DNA of 64,000 nucleotides, from positions 248,001 to 312,000 of the forward strand of contig NZ_JAESVP010000005.1 of assembly GCF_016765795.1 (NCBI RefSeq), in the 5' to 3' direction. The stretch's first letter is position 1, and every line of letters begins with the position of its first letter. The notes under the pieces are model-generated. The model was not told the origin of the DNA and ran no database searches. It saw only the letters and a program-made list of their open reading frames with translations. Positions 49,332-58,479 of the stretch are shown here, one piece after another. A program made the translations under genes and the position numbers. This stretch comes from Fuscibacter oryzae (GTDB lineage Bacteria; Pseudomonadota; Alphaproteobacteria; Rhodobacterales; Rhodobacteraceae).

Positions 49332-50698
49332 AGCATCAACCATGTCGCAAGGCCCAGAAAGGCCAGATATCCCATCACATCCGTCAGTGTCGTGACGAAC
49401 GTCCCCGAAGCCAAAGCAGGGTCAAGGCCCCACCGCTCTAACGAAAGCGGCACAAGAACGCCGCCCATCGCCGCCACGATCTGGTTGGTGATCATCGCCA
49501 GCCCCAGCACGATGCCCAACCGCACATCGCCGTAAACCAGCGCCCCGCCGAACCCAAGGATCAGCGCCAAGCCCAGACCGTTCATCACCCCGGCCCCCAA
49601 TTCGCGCAACACCACGCGCTTGGCGTTCGACGCCGTCAGATCGCGCGTCGCCAAGGCCCGCACCGCCACGGCCAACGATTGGGTGCCACCAATCCCCCCG
49701 GTGGATGAAACAATCGGCATCACGGCAGCCAGCGATACCAGCGCCGCAATCGTCGATTCGAACTGCGAAATCACGAAGGCGGAAATCGAGGCGGTGAACA
49801 GGTTCACCACCAGCCACGGCAGCCGCTGTTTCACCGTCTCCAGCGCACCATCGCTGATAGAGCTTTCTTCGCCCACGCCCGCCAGCAGCAGCATGTCTTC
49901 CTCATGCTCTTCATCCAGCACGTTCATCGCATCGTCGATGGTGATCACGCCCACCAGACGGCCATCGGCATCGACCACCGGGCAGGAAATCAGGTGATAC
50001 TGGTTGAAGATATAGGCCACGTCGGCCTCTGGGTCCGCTGCCTCGACGGTGCGGAAACTGTCTTCGACAATCGTGGTCAGACGCGCCTCTCGGGCCGAGG
50101 ACAGGATGCGCCCCAGCGTGACGTAACCCACGGGCTTCATGCGCGGATCGGTCAGGATGACGTGGTAAAACTGGTCTGGCAGATGGTCGGCCCCGCGCAG
50201 AAAGTCGATCGCCTCGCCCACCGTCCAATGGGCAGGTGCCACCACCACCTCGCGCTGCATCAGTCGCCCGGCAGAATGTTCGGGATAAGACAGCGCCTGT
50301 TCCACCGCCACCCGGTCGGCGCGGTCCAGCGCAGACAGGATGCGGCCGACCTGTGGGGCGTCCAGATCCTCCAGAATGTCCACGACGTCATCGGATTCCA
50401 GCTCTCGGACGGCGTCGGCCACGACATTGTCGGGCAGCGCCTCGATCACCTCTTCGCGGATCGACTCGTCAATTTCCGACAGGACGTCGCCGTCGATCTC
50501 GCCCGAAGACAGCGCCAGCAGCGCGCTGCGCTCCGACGGGCTGATCTGTTCCAGAAGGTCGGCAATATCGGCGGCGTGCAGCGGTTCCAACAGCCGGGTC
50601 ACGCCCGCGCCATCGCCCGCCTCCACCGCCTCAAGAATCGCCTCGACGCGCTCTGGCTCCAGCCCGTCTTCTTCCCGGATTGCCTGTTCTTCTGTCAT
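49328..50698 (-). CDS. mgtE: Magnesium transporter MgtE
   Basis: The 456-residue protein has an N-terminal superhelical domain (LLEPLHAADIADLLEQISPSER). A CBS pair lies near residues 140-260 (VGYVTLGRILSSA, GRLVGVITIDDAMNVL), and the C-terminal membrane domain has five hydrophobic segments including MPIVSSTGGIGGTQSLAV. Magnesium binding to the cytosolic domains closes the channel. The ATG at 50698 begins MTEEQAIREEDG; a longer leader would read through promoter DNA. Confidence 0.94.
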   Translation of the reverse strand: MTEEQAIREEDGLEPERVEAILEAVEAGDGAGVTRLLEPLHAADIADLLEQISPSERSALLALSSGEIDGDVLSEIDESIREEVIEALPDNVVADAVRELESDDVVDILEDLDAPQVGRILSALDRADRVAVEQALSYPEHSAGRLMQREVVVAPAHWTVGEAIDFLRGADHLPDQFYHVILTDPRMKPVGYVTLGRILSSAREARLTTIVEDSFRTVEAADPEADVAYIFNQYHLISCPVVDADGRLVGVITIDDAMNVLDEEHEEDMLLLAGVGEESSISDGALETVKQRLPWLVVNLFTASISAFVISQFESTIAALVSLAAVMPIVSSTGGIGGTQSLAVAVRALATRDLTASNAKRVVLRELGAGVMNGLGLALILGFGGALVYGDVRLGIVLGLAMITNQIVAAMGGVLVPLSLERWGLDPALASGTFVTTLTDVMGYLAFLGLATWLML

Positions 50699-50817
50699 GC
50701 GCCGCCCTCCGATTGCCACATGCTTAGCGAAAGCTGTTTCCGGGAAACAGGGGGCGATGGGAAATTTACCCGAAACCGATCCGTGGTTAGGGTGGCCCTG
50801 ACCAAACGGAGGCATTG

Positions 50818-52104
50818 ATGGCCGATCTACTTCTTGGGCAGGTGCTGTCCTTTACCGGCGACCCCTTCGCTCTGGGGCCAGAGGCCGCGCATCACGAATC
50901 CCATGGTGCGGTTCTGGTGCAAGACGGCAAAATCCGCGCCACCGGCACTGCCGATGCGCTGCGCGCCGCCTATCCGCAAGCGCAGGTCAGCGATTACGGC
51001 CGCGCGCTGATCTCGGCCGGGTTTGTCGATGCCCATGTGCATTATCCACAAACCGCGATCATCGCCTCTTGGGGCAAACGACTGATCGACTGGCTGAACA
51101 TGTATACCTTCCCCGAGGAGATGCGGTTTTCCGACCCCGCCTATGCCGCCGACATCGCCGCCCGCTATACCGGCATCGCGCTGGCCCATGGCACGACCTC
51201 ATTCTGCACCTATGCCACGATCCATCCGGCCAGCGTGGATGCCATCTTCACCGCCGCCCAAACCCGCAACATGCGGATCTGGGCGGGCAAGACCTGCATG
51301 GACCGCAACGCCCCCGAAGGGCTGCGCGATACCCCGCAATCGGCCTATGACGACAGCCGCGCCCTGCTGGAAAAGTGGCACGGCGTTGACCGGCTGTCCT
51401 ATGTCATCACCCCGCGCTTTTCGCCAACCTCAACGCCCGAGCAACTGGCAGCCCTTGGCGGGCTGTGGCGCGAATACCCCGATTGCCTGATGCAGACCCA
51501 CCTGTCGGAACAGACGGACGAGATTGACTGGGTGCAGGGCCTGTTTCCGCAATCGCGCGACTATCTGGACACCTACGAAGCGCAAGGTTTGCTGGCCGAA
51601 GGGGCGATTTTCGGCCATGCGATTCACCTGACCCCCCGCGAACGCGCCCGGCTGAAGGAAACGGGGGCCAGCCTGATCCACTGTCCGACCTCGAACACCT
51701 TCATCGGATCGGGCCTGTTCGACATGGCGGGGCTGAAGGCCGAGGGTCAGCGCATCGGTTTGGCCACCGACACGGGCGGCGGATCGTCGTTTTCCATGCT
51801 GCACACCATGGCGGCGGCCTATGAGGTGGCGCAGTTGAAGGGCAGCGCGCTGCACCCCGCGCAGCTTTGGTGGCTGGCCACCCAAGGTTCGGCCCAGGCG
51901 CTGCGGGCTGACCACCTGATCGGCAATATCGCCCCGGGGCTGGAGGCCGATCTGGTGGTGATCGACCTCGCCTCGACCCCCGCCATCGAACAGGCCACAC
52001 GGCGCGCGGGTGACATCTGGCAGGCGATTTTTCCCACCATCATGATGGGCGATGATCGGGCGATCCGCGCCACTTGGATCGGTGGAATTCCGGTCAAATC
52101 GTGA
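50818..52104 (+). CDS. guaD: Guanine deaminase
   Basis: The 428-residue zinc amidohydrolase turns guanine into xanthine and ammonia. Metal-binding His73 and His75 lie in GFVDAHVHYPQT. It also has the guanine deaminase stretch WLNMYTFPEEMRF, further metal ligands in QTHLSEQTDE and FGHAIHLT, and the Asp in LATDTGGGSSFSM. CGGAGG precedes the ATG. It is divergent from mgtE across 119 bp. Confidence 0.93.
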   Translation: MADLLLGQVLSFTGDPFALGPEAAHHESHGAVLVQDGKIRATGTADALRAAYPQAQVSDYGRALISAGFVDAHVHYPQTAIIASWGKRLIDWLNMYTFPEEMRFSDPAYAADIAARYTGIALAHGTTSFCTYATIHPASVDAIFTAAQTRNMRIWAGKTCMDRNAPEGLRDTPQSAYDDSRALLEKWHGVDRLSYVITPRFSPTSTPEQLAALGGLWREYPDCLMQTHLSEQTDEIDWVQGLFPQSRDYLDTYEAQGLLAEGAIFGHAIHLTPRERARLKETGASLIHCPTSNTFIGSGLFDMAGLKAEGQRIGLATDTGGGSSFSMLHTMAAAYEVAQLKGSALHPAQLWWLATQGSAQALRADHLIGNIAPGLEADLVVIDLASTPAIEQATRRAGDIWQAIFPTIMMGDDRAIRATWIGGIPVKS

Positions 52105-52170
52105 AACCCCGGCGTTGCTGAAATTCGGTCAAGATTTGGCCCCTTTCGGAAACAATGGTTCCCCCAAAGA

Positions 52171-52204
52171 GAAGGGGCATTCTGCTTGCCCCTTTCGGTT
52201 TTCA
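52171..52204 (+). terminator. Possible terminator between guaD and the arabinose operon
   Basis: Stem AAGGGGC (52172-52178) / GCCCCTT (52188-52194) has a 9-nt loop and is followed by TCGGTTTTC. The T-tract is interrupted, so efficiency is uncertain. It lies only about 10 bp before the next gene. Confidence 0.5.
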
Positions 52205-52214
52205 GGGGTGAGAC

Positions 52215-53648
52215 ATGGCGGCCGAACGCACCTTGGTTGTTGATCTGGACGGAACGCTGATCCGGTCGGATATGCTGTTCGAAACCTTCTGGTCGGGCGT
52301 TTCGCGCAATTGGCGCACCCCGTTCGAGGCGGCTCATAGCCTGATTGCTGGCCGCGCCGCCCTGAAACAGCGCATGTCGCAGGTCGGGCCGGTGGATGTG
52401 GGGTCGCTGCCCTATAACCCTTCGGTGCTGGATTACATCGCGCGCTGGCGTGCGGGCGGTGGGCGCACCGCGCTTGTCACGGCGGCGAATCAGCAGGTGG
52501 CCGACCAGATCGCCGAACATCTGGGCCTGTTTGACGAGGTGCATGGATCGGACGCCGTGCTGAACCTGAAGGGCGAGAACAAGGCCAGTTTCCTCGAGGC
52601 GCGCTATGGCCGCCGTGGCTTTGACTATATCGGCGATGCGCAGGCCGACCTGCCGGTGTGGGAGCGTGCCGCCTGCGCCATCATGGTAGGTGTTCCCGCC
52701 GCCCTGCGCGCCCGCGTCGCGGCCTTTGGCCGCGAGATTGTCGATCTGCCGGCCAACATGCCGGTGGCCAGCGCATCCTTGCGCGTCATGCGCCCGCATC
52801 AATGGCTGAAAAACCTGCTGGTCTTCCTGCCCCTGCTGGCAGCCCACCAGATCAACGGCCAAAGCCTTGCGCTGGCCGCCCTTGCCTTTGTCGCCTTCAG
52901 CTTTGTCGCCAGCAGCGTCTATGTGCTGAATGACCTGTTGGACCTTGCCGCCGACCGCGCCCATCCACGCAAGAAAAACCGCCCCTTCGCCTCGGGCGCG
53001 CTGCCCCTGTCGCATGGCACGCTGCTTGCGCCCGCGCTGCTGTTCATCGGGCTGGGGCTGTCTTTGGCCTTGGGCAAGATGTTCGTGCTGGCGGTCTTGG
53101 GCTATTACATGGCCACGATGGCCTATTCGCTGGCACTGAAACGCCAGCCGATCATCGATATCGTCATGCTGGCAGGGCTTTACACCGCGCGGATCGTCGC
53201 GGGCGGCGTGTCGGCGGGCATCCCGATTTCGGTCTGGCTGCTGGCATTTTCGGGGTTCTTCTTCTTCTCGCTGGCGGCGGTCAAGCGGCAGGCGGAACTG
53301 GTCGATGTGGTTGCCTCGGGCCGCGAGAAAGCCCATGGGCGCGGCTATACCGGGGCTGACCTGCCCGTGGTCACCGCCATGGCGACCGCTTCGGGCTATG
53401 TCTCGATCCTGGTTCTGGGCCTTTACATCAACTCGCCTGCGGTGCTGGAGCTTTATGCCAATCCGCCGATGCTGTGGGGCGTGTGTCTGGTGATGTTCTA
53501 TTGGGTCAACCGTCTGGTGATGCTGACCCATCGCGGCCAGATGCACGATGACCCGGTGGTTTTCGCCGTGACCGACCGCACCAGCCAGCTTTGCTTTGCC
53601 ACCGTCACCGCCATCATCGCGCTGGGTGCGGTGGGGGGGATTGGCTGA
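52215..53648 (+). CDS. HAD phosphatase-UbiA fusion, polyprenyl-phosphate phosphoribosyltransferase-like
   Basis: The 477-residue protein joins a HAD phosphatase (Asp10/Asp12 in VVDLDGTLIRSD; ALVTAANQQ; YIGDAQAD) with a UbiA-type membrane prenyltransferase. The latter has the motif N239-D240-x2-D243-x3-D247 and a second acidic site at RQPIIDIVMLAG. In mycobacteria UbiA (Rv3806c) makes decaprenyl-phosphoryl-5-phosphoribose from PRPP, and a separate phosphatase removes the 5-phosphate. Here one chain may do both. It starts a five-gene overlapping operon with DprE1/DprE2 homologs, which supports this role. Confidence 0.88.
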   Translation: MAAERTLVVDLDGTLIRSDMLFETFWSGVSRNWRTPFEAAHSLIAGRAALKQRMSQVGPVDVGSLPYNPSVLDYIARWRAGGGRTALVTAANQQVADQIAEHLGLFDEVHGSDAVLNLKGENKASFLEARYGRRGFDYIGDAQADLPVWERAACAIMVGVPAALRARVAAFGREIVDLPANMPVASASLRVMRPHQWLKNLLVFLPLLAAHQINGQSLALAALAFVAFSFVASSVYVLNDLLDLAADRAHPRKKNRPFASGALPLSHGTLLAPALLFIGLGLSLALGKMFVLAVLGYYMATMAYSLALKRQPIIDIVMLAGLYTARIVAGGVSAGIPISVWLLAFSGFFFFSLAAVKRQAELVDVVASGREKAHGRGYTGADLPVVTAMATASGYVSILVLGLYINSPAVLELYANPPMLWGVCLVMFYWVNRLVMLTHRGQMHDDPVVFAVTDRTSQLCFATVTAIIALGAVGGIG

Positions 53649-54049
53649 TGACTGCCACCCTAGCACTGCGCTATGCGGCTTTTGCCGTGCTGGCCACGCT
53701 TGCCAATCTGGCCGCGCAGCGCGTGGTTCTGGGGCTTGGCGGCGCGCTGTTGCTGGCGATGGTGGCGGGCACCGGCCTTGGGCTGGTGGTGAAGTACGCC
53801 CTAGACAAGCGCTGGATCTTTGACGACCGCAGCTCTGGCATTGCCGCCCATTCGCGCCGCTTTTCGCTTTACACCCTTATGGGCGTTGCAACGACGCTGA
53901 TCTTTTGGGGTTTTGAGGCTGCGTTCTGGCACATCGGCCAGAGCCAGATGGCCCGCGAGGTTGGGGCGGTTCTGGGCCTTGGCATCGGCTACGCGGTCAA
54001 ATATGCGCTCGACCGCCGGTTTGTCTTCACCGCGCAGGCGCTGGCATGA
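53648..54049 (+). CDS. GtrA-family membrane protein (candidate lipid-linked pentose flippase)
   Basis: The 133-residue protein has four hydrophobic segments and the GtrA pattern, with VVKYALDKRWIFD near residues 48-60 and AVKYALDRRFVF near the end. GtrA proteins are thought to help polyprenyl-linked sugars cross the membrane. The mycobacterial homolog Rv3789 is next to dprE1. It overlaps both neighbouring genes by 1-4 bp. Confidence 0.9.
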   Translation: MTATLALRYAAFAVLATLANLAAQRVVLGLGGALLLAMVAGTGLGLVVKYALDKRWIFDDRSSGIAAHSRRFSLYTLMGVATTLIFWGFEAAFWHIGQSQMAREVGAVLGLGIGYAVKYALDRRFVFTAQALA

Positions 54050-55371
54050 AACTGTCGGGCTGGGGCCGCCACAATCCGCAAGACTGCCGCGTCACGAAAC
54101 CGCGGGATGAGGAAACCCTGCGCGCCCGCGTAGCCGAGGGCGGCCTGATCGCGCGCGGCAATGGCCGGTCTTATGGCGACAGCGCCATGTCGGGCGGCAA
54201 TACCGTGGACATGCGCGGCTTTGACCGAATGCTGGGTTTCGAGCCTGAATCCGGGCAACTGGTGGCCGAGGCGGGCGTGATGCTGGATGACATCATCACC
54301 ACCTTCCTGCCGCGCGGCTGGTTTCCCTGGGTCACGCCGGGCACCCGCTTTGTCACCCTTGGCGGCATGATCGCCGCCGATGTTCATGGCAAGAACCACC
54401 ACCTGCACGGCAGTTTCGGCGCCTTTGTCGATTGGATCGACCTGATGGGCGCGGACGGGCAGGTGCGCCGCTGTGGCCCCTTGGACAATTCCGACCTGTT
54501 CGCCGCCACCCTGGGCGGCATGGGCCTGACCGGCGTTGTCCTGCGCGCCGCCTTTCGGCTGCGCCGGGTGGAAACCGGGTTCATCCGTCAGGAAACCATT
54601 CCCACCGCCAACCTGACCGAGACGCTCGCCGCGTTTGAGGCGCATCAGCAGTCCACCTATTCCGTCGCCTGGATCGACTGCCTTGCCACGGGCGACAGCC
54701 TTGGCCGGTCGCTGATCACCCTTGGCGAACATGCGACGGTGGGCGACCTGCCCCAGCACCACCGCGCCGCCCCTTTCGCGCCCCCTGCCCGCAAGAAACG
54801 CACCATGCCGTTCAACGCGCCGGGCTTTGCGCTGAACCGCCATACGGTGCGGGCCTTCAACCACCTCTACTACAAACGCGGGGCCGCCAAGGCGGGCCAT
54901 TCTGTCACCGGCTGGGACGAATATTTCTATCCGCTTGATTCCATCCTGTCGTGGAACCGCATGTATGGCCGCCGGGGCTTCGTGCAATATCAAACGGTTC
55001 TGCCGCTTGCCAATGCAAGCGCGGGTCTGCGGGAGCTGCTGGAAGCCATCTCCGCCTCCGGCCTCGCCTCGTTTCTGGCCGTGCTGAAACGCCTTGGCCC
55101 GCAGGGGCGGGGCATGATGTCCTTCCCGATGGAGGGGCATACCCTTGCCCTCGATTTCCCCGCCAGCCGCGCCACTTTTGCCCTGCTGCGACGGCTGGAC
55201 CAGATCACCCTTGCCCATGGCGGCCGCTATTACCTTGCCAAGGATGCGCGGCTGACCGCCGACACCCTGCGCCAGTCCGATCCGCGCGCCGACCGTTTCC
55301 ACCAGCTTCGCAGCGCCGAGGGGCTGACCCGCCGCTTCGCCTCGCTGCAATCCGAAAGGCTATATCTGTGA
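54046..55371 (+). CDS. DprE1-like FAD-dependent decaprenylphosphoryl-ribose 2'-oxidase
   Basis: The 441-residue flavoprotein has the DprE1 marks in order: SGWGR at residues 4-8, ARGNGRSYGDSAM near 37-49, and PGTRFVTLGGMIAADVHGKN near 97-116. HLHGSFGAF follows, and the C-terminal AHGGRYYLAKDARLTADTLRQ closes the pattern. It oxidises the 2'-OH of polyprenyl-phosphoryl-ribose, the first half of the epimerisation to arabinose. The next gene encodes the partner reductase. Confidence 0.92.
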   Translation: MKLSGWGRHNPQDCRVTKPRDEETLRARVAEGGLIARGNGRSYGDSAMSGGNTVDMRGFDRMLGFEPESGQLVAEAGVMLDDIITTFLPRGWFPWVTPGTRFVTLGGMIAADVHGKNHHLHGSFGAFVDWIDLMGADGQVRRCGPLDNSDLFAATLGGMGLTGVVLRAAFRLRRVETGFIRQETIPTANLTETLAAFEAHQQSTYSVAWIDCLATGDSLGRSLITLGEHATVGDLPQHHRAAPFAPPARKKRTMPFNAPGFALNRHTVRAFNHLYYKRGAAKAGHSVTGWDEYFYPLDSILSWNRMYGRRGFVQYQTVLPLANASAGLRELLEAISASGLASFLAVLKRLGPQGRGMMSFPMEGHTLALDFPASRATFALLRRLDQITLAHGGRYYLAKDARLTADTLRQSDPRADRFHQLRSAEGLTRRFASLQSERLYL

Positions 55372-56105
55372 CCCGACCCGCCGTTCTGATCCTTGGTGCG
55401 CGTTCCGACATCGGCCTTGCCGTCGCCCGCCGCTTTGCTGCCGAGGGGCACCCGATTGTGCTTGCAGCCCGCGACAGCGCAAGCCTTGCCGATGCCAAGG
55501 CCGACCTGACGCTGCGCCATTCGGTCGCCGTCACGCTGGCCGAGTTCGACGTGCTGGACACCGCCAGCCACGCCGCCTTTCTCGACAGCCTTGGCCCCCT
55601 GCCCGTCGTGGCGGTTTCCGCCATCGGCCTGATGGGTGAGCAAGCCGCCAGCGAACGGGATGCGCAAGCCGCCGCCGTTGTCCTGCGCACGAATTTCGAA
55701 GGCCCCGCCGCGATCTTGGGCGAAATCGCCAACCGGATGGAGGCGCGGGGCAATGGCACCCTCGTCGGCATCAGCTCGGTCGCGGGCGACCGGGGGCGGG
55801 CGACGAATTACATCTATGGTTCGGCCAAGGCAGGCTTTACCGCCTGGCTGTCGGGCCTGCGCAACCGGCTGGCGAAAAAGGGCGTTCATGTCGTGACCGT
55901 CCTGCCCGGATTTGTGGATACCAAGATGACCGCAGGCATGGACCTGCCCGCCAAGCTCACCGCCCAGCCCGATCAGGTTGCCGAGGCGATCCACCGCGCC
56001 GTTGCCCGCAAACGCAACGTCATCTATGTCAAACCCGTGTGGCAACTGGTCATGGCGATCATCCGCAACATCCCCGAACCGATCTTTAAAAGGCTGAAAC
56101 TGTGA
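55368..56105 (+). CDS. DprE2-like short-chain reductase
   Basis: The 245-residue SDR has an NAD(P) motif LILGARSDIGLAVARRFA near residues 7-24, SSVAGDRGRATNYIYGSAKA with Tyr150 and Lys154 as the catalytic pair, and PGFVDTKMTAG. DprE2 reduces the keto intermediate to polyprenyl-phosphoryl-arabinose. The GTG start overlaps the dprE1-like stop codon. The pairing with DprE1 makes this assignment strong. Confidence 0.9.
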   Translation: MTRPAVLILGARSDIGLAVARRFAAEGHPIVLAARDSASLADAKADLTLRHSVAVTLAEFDVLDTASHAAFLDSLGPLPVVAVSAIGLMGEQAASERDAQAAAVVLRTNFEGPAAILGEIANRMEARGNGTLVGISSVAGDRGRATNYIYGSAKAGFTAWLSGLRNRLAKKGVHVVTVLPGFVDTKMTAGMDLPAKLTAQPDQVAEAIHRAVARKRNVIYVKPVWQLVMAIIRNIPEPIFKRLKL

Positions 56106-57319
56106 CCGACCGGCCCACGTCCCCCGCCCTTTTTGCCTCGCCTCTGATCGGGGCGGGCGTGGTCGCGCTGTGCCTTGTGCTGATCGTGGTTCTGGCCATT
56201 CAGGTGCCCACCCTTGGTGCGGGGCAGACCGTGCTGGATTTTGACGCCTTTTACATCGCGGGCCAGATGGGGCGTGAAGGCCAGATCGTGGCAGCCTATG
56301 ACAAGGTTGCCATGCTGGGGCGGCAAAGCGCGCTGGCGGGGCAGGAAATCTGGATGCCCTGGACCTATCCGCCCCAGTTTGACCTTGTGTCGATGGCGCT
56401 GACCTTTCTGCCACGAGGGCTGTCTTATCTGCTGTTCACCGCAGGAACCTTTGCCACCTATCTGCTGGTCCTGCGCCGCATAGCCGGCCCCTCGCTGAAC
56501 GATGCGCTGTTTCTGGGCCTGCCTGCGTTCCTGATCACCGCAGCCGTCGGCCAGAACGGCTTTCTGACCGGCACGTTGATGGGGCTGTTCGCGCTGGGCT
56601 GGCTGGGGCACCGCAGCCGCGCCGGGGTGGCGCTGGGTCTGATGGTGATCAAGCCGCATTTGGCGCTTGGGTCCGGCATTCTGGCCGTTGTCTCCGGGCG
56701 CTGGCGGCTGGTGGCGGTGACTTTCGCGGTGATTGGTCTGACATCGGCGCTGGCCACGGCGATTCTGGGGCCAGCGGTCTGGCGCGCCTTTCTTGATGGC
56801 ACGGCGACTGCGGCCGACGGGCTGAAGCTGGGCTATTATCCCCTGTACCGCATGACCTCGCTTTACGCGATGCTGGCCACCTTTGGCGTGAACGCCAGCC
56901 TTGCGCTGGCCATGCAGGCGGGGGCCGCGCTGATCTCGGTCGGCAGCATCATCGCCGCTTCGCGGATGGGCTGGCCTGCGGGCCGTGTGCTGGGCGTCAC
57001 GCTGATCGCCAGCATGGGCATCAGCCCTTACAACTACGATTACGACATGCCGATCCTGATCCTTGGCCTTGGCCTTTTGTTGCCCGAGCTGTCAGACCGG
57101 CTGGGCCTGTGGGGGCGGCGCGGGCTGTTCGCCTTTACCTGGCTGTGCTGTGGCTGGGGGCAATATGCTGCGCTGACCAGCGGGCAGCATCTGGCCTCGC
57201 AAAAGGGCATCGATACCGCCATTTCGCTGGGGTCACTGGGACATATCGCGCTTTTGGTGCTGGTGTGGCGCGCTTTGCTGACCCGCCCCGCCGTGGCATC
57301 TGCGCCTGTCGCGGCCTGA
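56102..57319 (+). CDS. GT87-family (DUF2029) polyprenyl-sugar glycosyltransferase
   Basis: The 405-residue membrane protein has about ten hydrophobic segments and a first-loop acidic motif LDFDAFYIAGQMGREG near residues 47-62, typical of GT-C enzymes of family 87. The sequence LMVIKPHLAL near 181 also fits. It probably takes the arabinofuranosyl donor made by the upstream genes and transfers the sugar to a periplasmic acceptor. The acceptor is not known. GTG start, overlapping the upstream stop codon. Confidence 0.87.
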   Translation: MTDRPTSPALFASPLIGAGVVALCLVLIVVLAIQVPTLGAGQTVLDFDAFYIAGQMGREGQIVAAYDKVAMLGRQSALAGQEIWMPWTYPPQFDLVSMALTFLPRGLSYLLFTAGTFATYLLVLRRIAGPSLNDALFLGLPAFLITAAVGQNGFLTGTLMGLFALGWLGHRSRAGVALGLMVIKPHLALGSGILAVVSGRWRLVAVTFAVIGLTSALATAILGPAVWRAFLDGTATAADGLKLGYYPLYRMTSLYAMLATFGVNASLALAMQAGAALISVGSIIAASRMGWPAGRVLGVTLIASMGISPYNYDYDMPILILGLGLLLPELSDRLGLWGRRGLFAFTWLCCGWGQYAALTSGQHLASQKGIDTAISLGSLGHIALLVLVWRALLTRPAVASAPVAA

Positions 57320-57631
57320 TCAGTCGGCCAGTTCCCAGCCATCTGGCCAGAAGTTGAACGGCAGCACGATCTCGGTCGCGCGGCGCTCCCAATCCCAGAT
57401 CGTCTCGGGGTTCACCGCAATCGGGCCAACCCGCGCCTCCAGCACCGTGCCGTCGTTATAGGTCTTGTAGCCCTTGGCCCGCAGCGCCTTTTCCACACCC
57501 TTCCAGTCGGTGTCGGTATCTTCGGCCACGAACTGAAACACCACCACCGCAGTGGGGGGCACGCGGACGCCTTTGCTGACCAGGCGAAAGGTCTCGAACG
57601 TATCGGCGCGCTGGGTTCGGTAATCGTGCAT
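57320..57631 (-). CDS. RraB-like regulator of ribonuclease E
   Basis: The 103-residue protein resembles the ribonuclease E inhibitor RraB family, with FRLVSKGVRVPPTAVVVFQFVAEDTD and GVEKALRAKGYKTY. It ends in NPETIWDWERRATEIVLPFNF. RraB proteins bind RNase E and change which mRNAs are cut. The family match is by pattern and moderate. It starts at the ATG at 57631. It is convergent with the GT87 gene. Confidence 0.7.
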   Translation of the reverse strand: MHDYRTQRADTFETFRLVSKGVRVPPTAVVVFQFVAEDTDTDWKGVEKALRAKGYKTYNDGTVLEARVGPIAVNPETIWDWERRATEIVLPFNFWPDGWELAD

Positions 57632-57770
57632 CTTGGTTCCCTTCTCTTCCCCTGTGCGATATCGCAGGCCGCGCTGCAAGCCCTGCGCTTGATTCTCTGC
57701 CCGCCGCCATGTATCCGGTGACGCTACCACTAGAACGGCCCCCAAAAGGCCAGAACCCCCGGAGTTTGTC

Positions 57771-58409
57771 ATGTCCTGGACCGACGAGCGCGTCGAGCTT
57801 TTGAAGCGGATGTGGGCCGAAGGCCAATCCGCCAGCCAGATCGCCAAGGAACTGGGCGGTGTCACCCGCAATGCGGTGATCGGCAAGGTCCACCGCCTGG
57901 GCCTGTCGAACCGCGCCGGTGATGGCGCGACAGAGCGGGACGAGGCGCCCGAAGCACCGGCCACCGCCGCCGCGCGGGCAGAGCCGCCTGCGCGCGCCGC
58001 CCCCGAACCCGCCGCTGCCCGCCCCGCGCCTGAACCGGCCGCCGCGCGGCCCGCGCCAGAACGCCCCGCAGTGCCGCAACCCGCCGCTGCTGCCGCGCCG
58101 TCGGGCAACGTCACCCCCCTGCCGATCCGCAAGGCCATCGTGCCCGCCGGTCAGCCCCTGCCGCCGCAACCCTCGATCAACGAAATCAGCCCCGAGGCTC
58201 TGGCTTCGGTGCGCGAGGTGGAAAAGCGTGCCCGCAAGCTGACGCTGATGGAACTGACCGAACGCACCTGCAAATGGCCGATCGGCGACCCCGCCACCGA
58301 TGATTTCTGGTTCTGTGGCCTGCCCAGCCTACCCGGAAAACCCTATTGCGAGGCGCATGTCGGCGTGGCCTTCCAACCGATGAGCGCGCGGCGCGACCGC
58401 CGCCGCTGA
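57771..58409 (+). CDS. gcrA: Cell-cycle regulator GcrA
   Basis: The 212-residue DNA-binding protein begins with the GcrA helix-turn-helix, MSWTDERVELLKRMWAEG and GVTRNAVIGKVHRLGLSNR. It ends with the sigma-70-interacting part TCKWPIGDPATDDFWFCGLPS with a Cys pair. It reads methylated GANTC sites with CcrM in alphaproteobacteria. The linker, residues 60-110, is a low-complexity Pro/Ala stretch with PEPAAARPA repeats. Confidence 0.95.
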   Translation: MSWTDERVELLKRMWAEGQSASQIAKELGGVTRNAVIGKVHRLGLSNRAGDGATERDEAPEAPATAAARAEPPARAAPEPAAARPAPEPAAARPAPERPAVPQPAAAAAPSGNVTPLPIRKAIVPAGQPLPPQPSINEISPEALASVREVEKRARKLTLMELTERTCKWPIGDPATDDFWFCGLPSLPGKPYCEAHVGVAFQPMSARRDRRR

Positions 58410-58440
58410 TCGCAGGACACGGGCCGAAGTACTTGGAGCG

Positions 58441-58468
58441 AAAACGCCGCCCAGCCGGGCGGCGTTTT
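58441..58468. terminator. Bidirectional intrinsic terminator between gcrA and the AsmA gene
   Basis: A perfect 12-bp stem AAAACGCCGCCC / GGGCGGCGTTTT with loop AGCC lies between the convergent genes. T-tracts follow on both strands. Confidence 0.9.
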
Positions 58469-58479
58469 CCATTTTGGGC

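Noticed and set aside
51819-53666. Long minus-strand open frame opposite guaD and the HAD-UbiA gene
   Set aside because: It spans two real plus-strand genes and its translation is low in hydrophobic patterning.
53989-55350. Long minus-strand open frame opposite the DprE1-like gene
   Set aside because: Antisense to a strongly supported flavoenzyme; no start signal.
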